A stretch of 7,957 nt of DNA from Oscillospiraceae bacterium (GTDB lineage Bacteria > Bacillota > Clostridia > Oscillospirales > Ruminococcaceae), in contig JAIDPG010000384.1 in assembly GCA_029062865.1 (NCBI GenBank), forward strand, positions 1 through 7,957, written 5' to 3'. This document shows positions 6,701-7,957 of the stretch, in pieces. The position numbers and the translations under genes are program-made. Below the pieces are notes generated by a model, which was given only the letters and a program-made list of their open reading frames with translations, did no database searches and was not told the DNA's origin. The stretch's first letter is position 1, and every line of letters starts with the position of its first letter.

Positions 6701-7648
6701 AATTACTATATCAGGTAAAAAAACATTGTTCTCGGCGGCGCTGTCAGACGCATTGGACTTATTGCCCGTAATGTTGGGAGTGCCGCCGACCGTCATTCGG
6801 GCGGTACTGATAAGATACACACCTCCGCCGACGTCGTTAGATGTATTGTCGGTGATCTTACCGCCGTACATCTCAAAGCTGCTGTTGCCGCCATTGTAGA
6901 CACCGCCGCCGCTAAGGCTCGCCATATTGTCGGCTATCTCACCATCAATCATATTGAATATGCCTCTATTGCAAACCCCGCCGCCATTGTTGAAGTTGTC
7001 CGCAGTGTTTCCGGTGATTGTGCCGCCGTACATATTGAATATCCCTTTGTTTTGCACGCCCGCGCCTTCTTCGCGCGATATGTTGCCGCTTATCGCGCCG
7101 CCGTACATATTAAACGTATTAAACGTACTGCTATTATTAACACCGCCGTTATTGCCGCTTATTGCGCCGCCGTACATTGTAAAATCACCGTTATTATATA
7201 CACCTCTGCCGTCGGTGCAGCCGGGAGAGTGTGTGACCGCCCCCTCGTCCTTGCAGTCGCACAAGGTGAAGCTCACATTTGGTACGGAAATAACATCTTC
7301 GCCATCGGTCGTCATTGTGATTTTATTGCCGTTCAGACAAAGATATGTACCGTCCTTGGGTCTCCACGTTTCATTGATTTCCACATCCGCTGTGAGATAG
7401 TAATATCCATCACCGTCGGGCAACGCGGGGTATTCAACCGCTTCGTCCTCTTCAACTTCTTCGTTCTGCGGCGGCCACGCCGTCCATACCTCGTCGCCGG
7501 ATTCGCCGTTAAGCGCGTGAGTGTGCGATTCCTCGCCCGCAGCATACGCCTTCGTCATCGGAAAATGGAACACAAAAACCGCCGACATCGCTACGGAAAG
7601 CGACAAAAGCGCCGCCAGACCGCGTTTGAATTTGTCAAAAATTTTCAT
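3764..7648 (-). CDS. giant secreted modular surface protein with beta-helix repeats and C-terminal anchor
   Basis: A 1294-residue exported protein, probably a surface adhesin or glycan-facing protein. It has a Sec signal peptide at residues 1-36 (KFKRG, hydrophobic core, cleavage near AYA). Four related modules start at about W55, W428, W617 and W805. Each has a YYLT-like strand (YLT in all), a CLNG motif and an LC[DN]C motif, and each is preceded by paired His. Right-handed beta-helix style repeats (MYGGxI[ST]xN) follow module 1 (149-313) and module 4 (903-1049). Pro-rich linkers join the modules. A Ser/Gly linker (1112-1127) leads to a ~110-residue C-terminal domain (1129-1241, ending near YFSTYAVIYRLS), a Gly/Asn linker, NPAMG (1261-1265), a hydrophobic segment (about 1269-1286) and GKK. 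The ATG at 7648 has AGGAGAG (7653-7659) 4 nt upstream. It is monocistronic. Similar modules occur in clostridial surface proteins as I recall them; the ligand is unknown. Confidence 0.85.
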   Translation of the reverse strand: MKIFDKFKRGLAALLSLSVAMSAVFVFHFPMTKAYAAGEESHTHALNGESGDEVWTAWPPQNEEVEEDEAVEYPALPDGDGYYYLTADVEINETWRPKDGTYLCLNGNKITMTTDGEDVISVPNVSFTLCDCKDEGAVTHSPGCTDGRGVYNNGDFTMYGGAISGNNGGVNNSSTFNTFNMYGGAISGNISREEGAGVQNKGIFNMYGGTITGNTADNFNNGGGVCNRGIFNMIDGEIADNMASLSGGGVYNGGNSSFEMYGGKITDNTSNDVGGGVYLISTARMTVGGTPNITGNKSNASDSAAENNVFLPDIVITISKSNPLWGTETKIGVTNKTPPTESGTAVAYAENGLNYRMFFSADHDGDGRHPAYPEDDGNVVFVNTNTPPEDAKPPVDPKAPKPTGGNEGGEGDDPEQGDKHTPHDNTDWKPVSTADELLNGEGSLYLTKNIEISETWEPANDTVLCLNGKTLTMTEVGAAISVAGKLMLCDCTNKGGAIKHADGVSGDGITFTENGTLTVGGAVKIMSEVVLPSGKNITVDNLKEGAEIHVRTAVTPEADAPVPVTGDNGDNDYSSFFSTDNENCEFKTVNGKVVLAVKEQETPGEHKSHGDDDETEWKEITTTLPTESGHYYLTQDVTIPADWDPKQGTYICLNGHNISGTIGNSNVTLCNCKSIGSATVTVSANNTITLGGKLKADITLSEDAVINVDSDYPLTTDESIIVTTDVKPTENAPVTITGEIAKSLMSRFKSNENYKLKYEDGVIKLTYEKVEKPPVVDPPVDPTKHIHPICGDIDCRVRHNAPAEWTAWESATSLPAVSGSYYLTDDVELSEAWEIPYGVDIELCLNGHDITLKNNGKDPVVKIDGGASLILCDCAMYPKGSNTIVNNLASAISAAYVRTQINDNNLGTIGGSTASGVNNDGSFMMYGGVITNNRASGVLNSSDFVMNGGVILGNSAANGGGVYNRGISSTSASFTMEGGVIVDNYATNVGGGLYNAGIAIIKDGRIFANSAEGEGGGVYQGGALTVDHSAYISKNKVGSSANNVFLPDGRKINIGTSLSGTVGVTLETLPTGSGKVDFATGEINSSTLNKIKSDNGSYTIKKSGSELALYRNTSSSGSSGSSGSTTTHDWELDITPKTTSQIPKSDRDVVLELLKTMPDWIVGAYYDVTLYDNGYEVDEATRLLDVELTIPSSVRMANREFKVIRVHDGKATLLTDIDSDPNTITVRSRYFSTYAVIYRLSQSGANGAGGSSNGTNGGYGNPAMGVQNDIPIAALACGFTALALAAPGKKLENV
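3926..4264 (-). other. C-terminal domain of the surface protein, family not named
   Basis: Residues 1129-1241, after a Ser/Gly/Thr linker. Begins DWELDITPKT, contains YYDVTLYDNGYEVDE and VIRVHDGKATLL, and ends RYFSTYAVIYRLS. It looks like a compact all-beta domain; I recall similar endings in clostridial surface proteins but cannot name a family. It separates the modules from the anchor region. Confidence 0.5.
4502..4942 (-). repeat. beta-helix repeat block 2 in the surface protein
   Basis: Residues 903-1049. About five coils with MYGGVITNN, MNGGVILGN, MEGGVIVDN, KDGRIFAN and a divergent AYISKN coil, separated by GV[NLY]N or GLYN turns. It closes with NNVFLPD at 1042-1048, the same cap as block 1, followed by an IGTSLSGTVGVT segment that parallels block 1 (IGVTNKTPPT). 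Confidence 0.75.
4994..5236 (-). repeat. His/Cys module 4 of the surface protein
   Basis: Residues 805-885. WTAWES, YYLTDDVELSEAW, LCLNG (C844), LCDC (C872, C874). Preceded by the richest of the His/Cys lead-ins: H785, H787, C790, C795, H799. Followed by the second beta-helix block, as in module 1. Confidence 0.75.
5609..5800 (-). repeat. His/Cys module 3 of the surface protein
   Basis: Residues 617-680. W617, YYLTQDVTI, ICLNG (C652), LCNC (C670, C672). Preceded by H606-KS-H609. Like module 2 it lacks a beta-helix block and ends in a strand-rich tail with KPTENAPVTITG. Confidence 0.75.
6134..6367 (-). repeat. His/Cys module 2 of the surface protein
   Basis: Residues 428-505. W428, YLTKNIEISETWEP, LCLNG (C465), LCDC (C489, C491). 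Preceded by H420-TP-H423. No beta-helix follows; instead there is a short strand-rich tail with TPEADAPVPVTG and an FFSTDNE segment. Confidence 0.75.
6710..7204 (-). repeat. beta-helix repeat block 1 in the surface protein
   Basis: Residues 149-313. Six coils of about 18-28 residues, each of the form GV[YNQC]N...F.MYGG.I[ST].N (GAISGN, GAISGN, GTITGN, GEIADN, GKITDN, then a divergent TPNITGN coil). The block closes with NNVFLPD. Repetition of Asn and Gly at fixed places is typical of right-handed parallel beta-helix ladders. Confidence 0.75.
7214..7486 (-). repeat. His/Cys module 1 of the surface protein
   Basis: Residues 55-145. Tryptophan start (WTAW), YYLTADVEI, LCLNG (C104), then LCDC (C130, C132) and VTH. 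Preceded by H42-T-H44. Followed directly by beta-helix repeats. Confidence 0.75.
7541..7648 (-). other. Sec signal peptide of the surface protein
   Basis: Residues 1-36: a basic n-region (K2, K6, K8, R9), a hydrophobic stretch LAALLSLSVAMSAVFVFHF and a cleavage-type AYA before A37. The mature protein begins with an acidic segment carrying HTH at 42-44. Confidence 0.85.
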
Positions 7649-7652
7649 AGCT

Positions 7653-7659
7653 CTCTCCT
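7653..7659 (-). promoter_or_regulatory. strong ribosome binding site of the surface-protein gene
   Basis: AGGAGAG on the - strand, 4 nt before the ATG at 7648. It fixes the start, and the signal peptide begins immediately after it. Confidence 0.85.
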
Positions 7660-7674
7660 AAAATGAAAAATATT

Positions 7675-7690
7675 GCTTAATTAAGCTTAA
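7675..7690. promoter_or_regulatory. overlapping palindromes in the surface-protein leader
   Basis: GCTTAATTAAGC (7675-7686) is a perfect 12-bp palindrome overlapping TTAAGCTTAA (7681-7690), itself a perfect 10-bp palindrome. Both lie about 17-32 nt downstream of the predicted transcription start of the surface-protein gene, where a repressor could bind. AT-rich sequence makes chance palindromes fairly common here. Confidence 0.35.
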
Positions 7691-7713
7691 CGCAAAACAA
7701 TTATTCACTTTAG

Positions 7714-7742
7714 ATTATACCACATCGCCTTGATAAAATCAA
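7714..7742 (-). promoter_or_regulatory. sigma-A promoter of the surface-protein gene
   Basis: On the - strand, TTGATT (7737-7742), a 17-bp spacer and a perfect TATAAT (7714-7719). The -10 is preceded by TGTGG (TRTGn extended -10). The predicted start near 7707 leaves a ~58-nt leader. The -35 lies inside an inverted repeat (7728-7744). Confidence 0.85.
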
Positions 7743-7752
7743 GGGGTTTTTT
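7728..7752. promoter_or_regulatory. inverted repeat overlapping the -35 box; possible operator or weak + strand terminator
   Basis: CCTTGAT (7728-7734), AAA, ATCAAGG (7738-7744): perfect 7-bp arms. On the + strand it is followed by GG and six T (7747-7752), so it also resembles a small intrinsic terminator. No + strand gene ends nearby, which makes an operator role over the -35 of the surface-protein promoter at least as plausible. Confidence 0.45.
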
Positions 7753-7789
7753 CGCAAAAAGCAGGGAGTTTTTTGTGGAATTCGGGAGA

Positions 7790-7831
7790 TTTTTGAAAAT
7801 TTATCGGATTTTTTAAAAAATTTCAAAAAAA
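7790..7831. promoter_or_regulatory. A/T-tract region with inverted repeat upstream of the tRNA promoter (UP-element-like)
   Basis: TTTTTGAAA (7790-7798) pairs with TTTCAAAAA (7821-7829). The segment 7809-7831 consists almost only of A and T tracts and ends just before the -35 box at 7835. Phased A/T tracts there typically raise rRNA and tRNA promoter output by contacting the RNA polymerase alpha subunit. The inverted repeat itself may be incidental. Confidence 0.45.
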
Positions 7832-7834
7832 CAC

Positions 7835-7863
7835 TTGACAAACGTAAATTGTTGTGGTATAAT
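7835..7863 (+). promoter_or_regulatory. consensus sigma-A promoter of the tRNA-Met gene
   Basis: Perfect TTGACA (7835-7840), a 17-bp spacer, perfect TATAAT (7858-7863), with TGTGG just before the -10 (TRTGn). The predicted start near 7870 gives a leader of about 10 nt before the mature tRNA 5' end. Strength is as expected for a stable-RNA gene. Confidence 0.92.
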
Positions 7864-7880
7864 AATTTAGTCACATATAT

Positions 7881-7957
7881 GGCGGTATAGCTCAGTTGGC
7901 TAGAGCACTTGGTTCATACCCAGGGTGTCATTGGTTCAAATCCGATTACCGCTACCA
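7881..7957 (+). tRNA. tRNA-Met(CAT), elongator type
   Basis: A complete 77-nt cloverleaf. Acceptor GGCGGTA pairs with TACCGCT (first pair G-U). D stem is GCTC/GAGC. Anticodon stem is CTTGG/CCAGG, with loop TTCATAC and anticodon CAT at 7915-7917. T stem is ATTGG/CCGAT with loop TTCAAAT. Discriminator A and encoded CCA finish at the last base of the window. It is not an initiator: there is no 1-72 mismatch of the initiator kind and no three G-C pairs at the base of the anticodon stem. The GGTTCATACC anticodon arm matches elongator Met rather than the lysidine-modified Ile tRNA, which I consider less likely. Further tRNA genes may follow beyond the window. Confidence 0.95.

Noticed and set aside
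4860..7180. Regularly recurring CCGCCGTACAT motifs resembling a CRISPR-like or iteron array
   Set aside because: Spacing is irregular and the repeats are in frame within a coding sequence, encoding MYGG turns of beta-helix coils.
4565..7666. Several + strand open frames (for example 4565-5209, 5759-6193, 7052-7666) opposite the surface-protein gene
   Set aside because: Antisense shadows of a repetitive gene; the products are Ala/Val/Arg-rich and none has a promoter or RBS that stands out.
7747..7777. Repeated GGG-nn-TTTTTT tracts and TTTTT-CGC-AAAAA mini-hairpin in the divergent intergenic region
   Set aside because: Short AT-rich low-complexity sequence; pairing is weak and likely by chance.
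7881..7957. tRNA-Ile2 (CAT, lysidine) or initiator tRNA-Met
   Set aside because: The anticodon arm and acceptor pairing fit elongator Met; no initiator C1-A72 type mismatch and no three-G-C anticodon stem base.

Overview
The window looks like a chromosomal segment from an anaerobic, low-to-mid GC Gram-positive bacterium, most likely a gut Clostridia/Oscillospirales (Ruminococcus-like) lineage. This assignment is inferred from the type of secreted repeat protein, the Gram-positive style promoters (TRTGn extended -10), the GC-rich coding DNA against very AT-rich intergenic DNA, and the CCA-encoding elongator tRNA-Met. No phage, plasmid, IS or CRISPR signature was seen.

Layout, left to right. 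(1) Positions 36-1468 (+): a two-gene unit encoding an ECF-type sigma factor followed 2 nt later by a single-pass membrane protein that is probably its anti-sigma factor. The predicted ectodomain is not recognised. (2) Positions 1526-1640: a cluster of three GC-rich perfect hairpins between convergent genes, the last one acting as a plausible bidirectional terminator. (3) Positions 1641-3554 (-): a complete transmembrane methyl-accepting chemotaxis protein with its own near-consensus sigma-A promoter. (4) Positions 3764-7648 (-): a 1294-residue secreted surface protein. It has four copies of an unusual His/Cys-marked module, and right-handed beta-helix type repeats are inserted after modules 1 and 4. 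A C-terminal hydrophobic tail follows a degenerate sorting-like motif (NPAMG). The gene has its own promoter, a strong RBS and a bidirectional terminator. (5) Positions 7835-7957 (+): a tRNA-Met(CAT) gene driven by a textbook consensus promoter, divergent from the surface-protein gene.

The parts appear to be separate transcription units. They share an envelope/sensing theme: an extracytoplasmic-function regulator, a chemoreceptor and a giant surface protein. Nothing in the sequence proves that the sigma factor controls the other genes; the three promoters visible downstream look like housekeeping sigma-A promoters. The most unusual object is the surface protein. Its four-fold module with invariant CLNG and LC[DN]C cysteines, each copy preceded by paired histidines, together with the nested beta-helices and the altered anchor motif, deserves a closer look.
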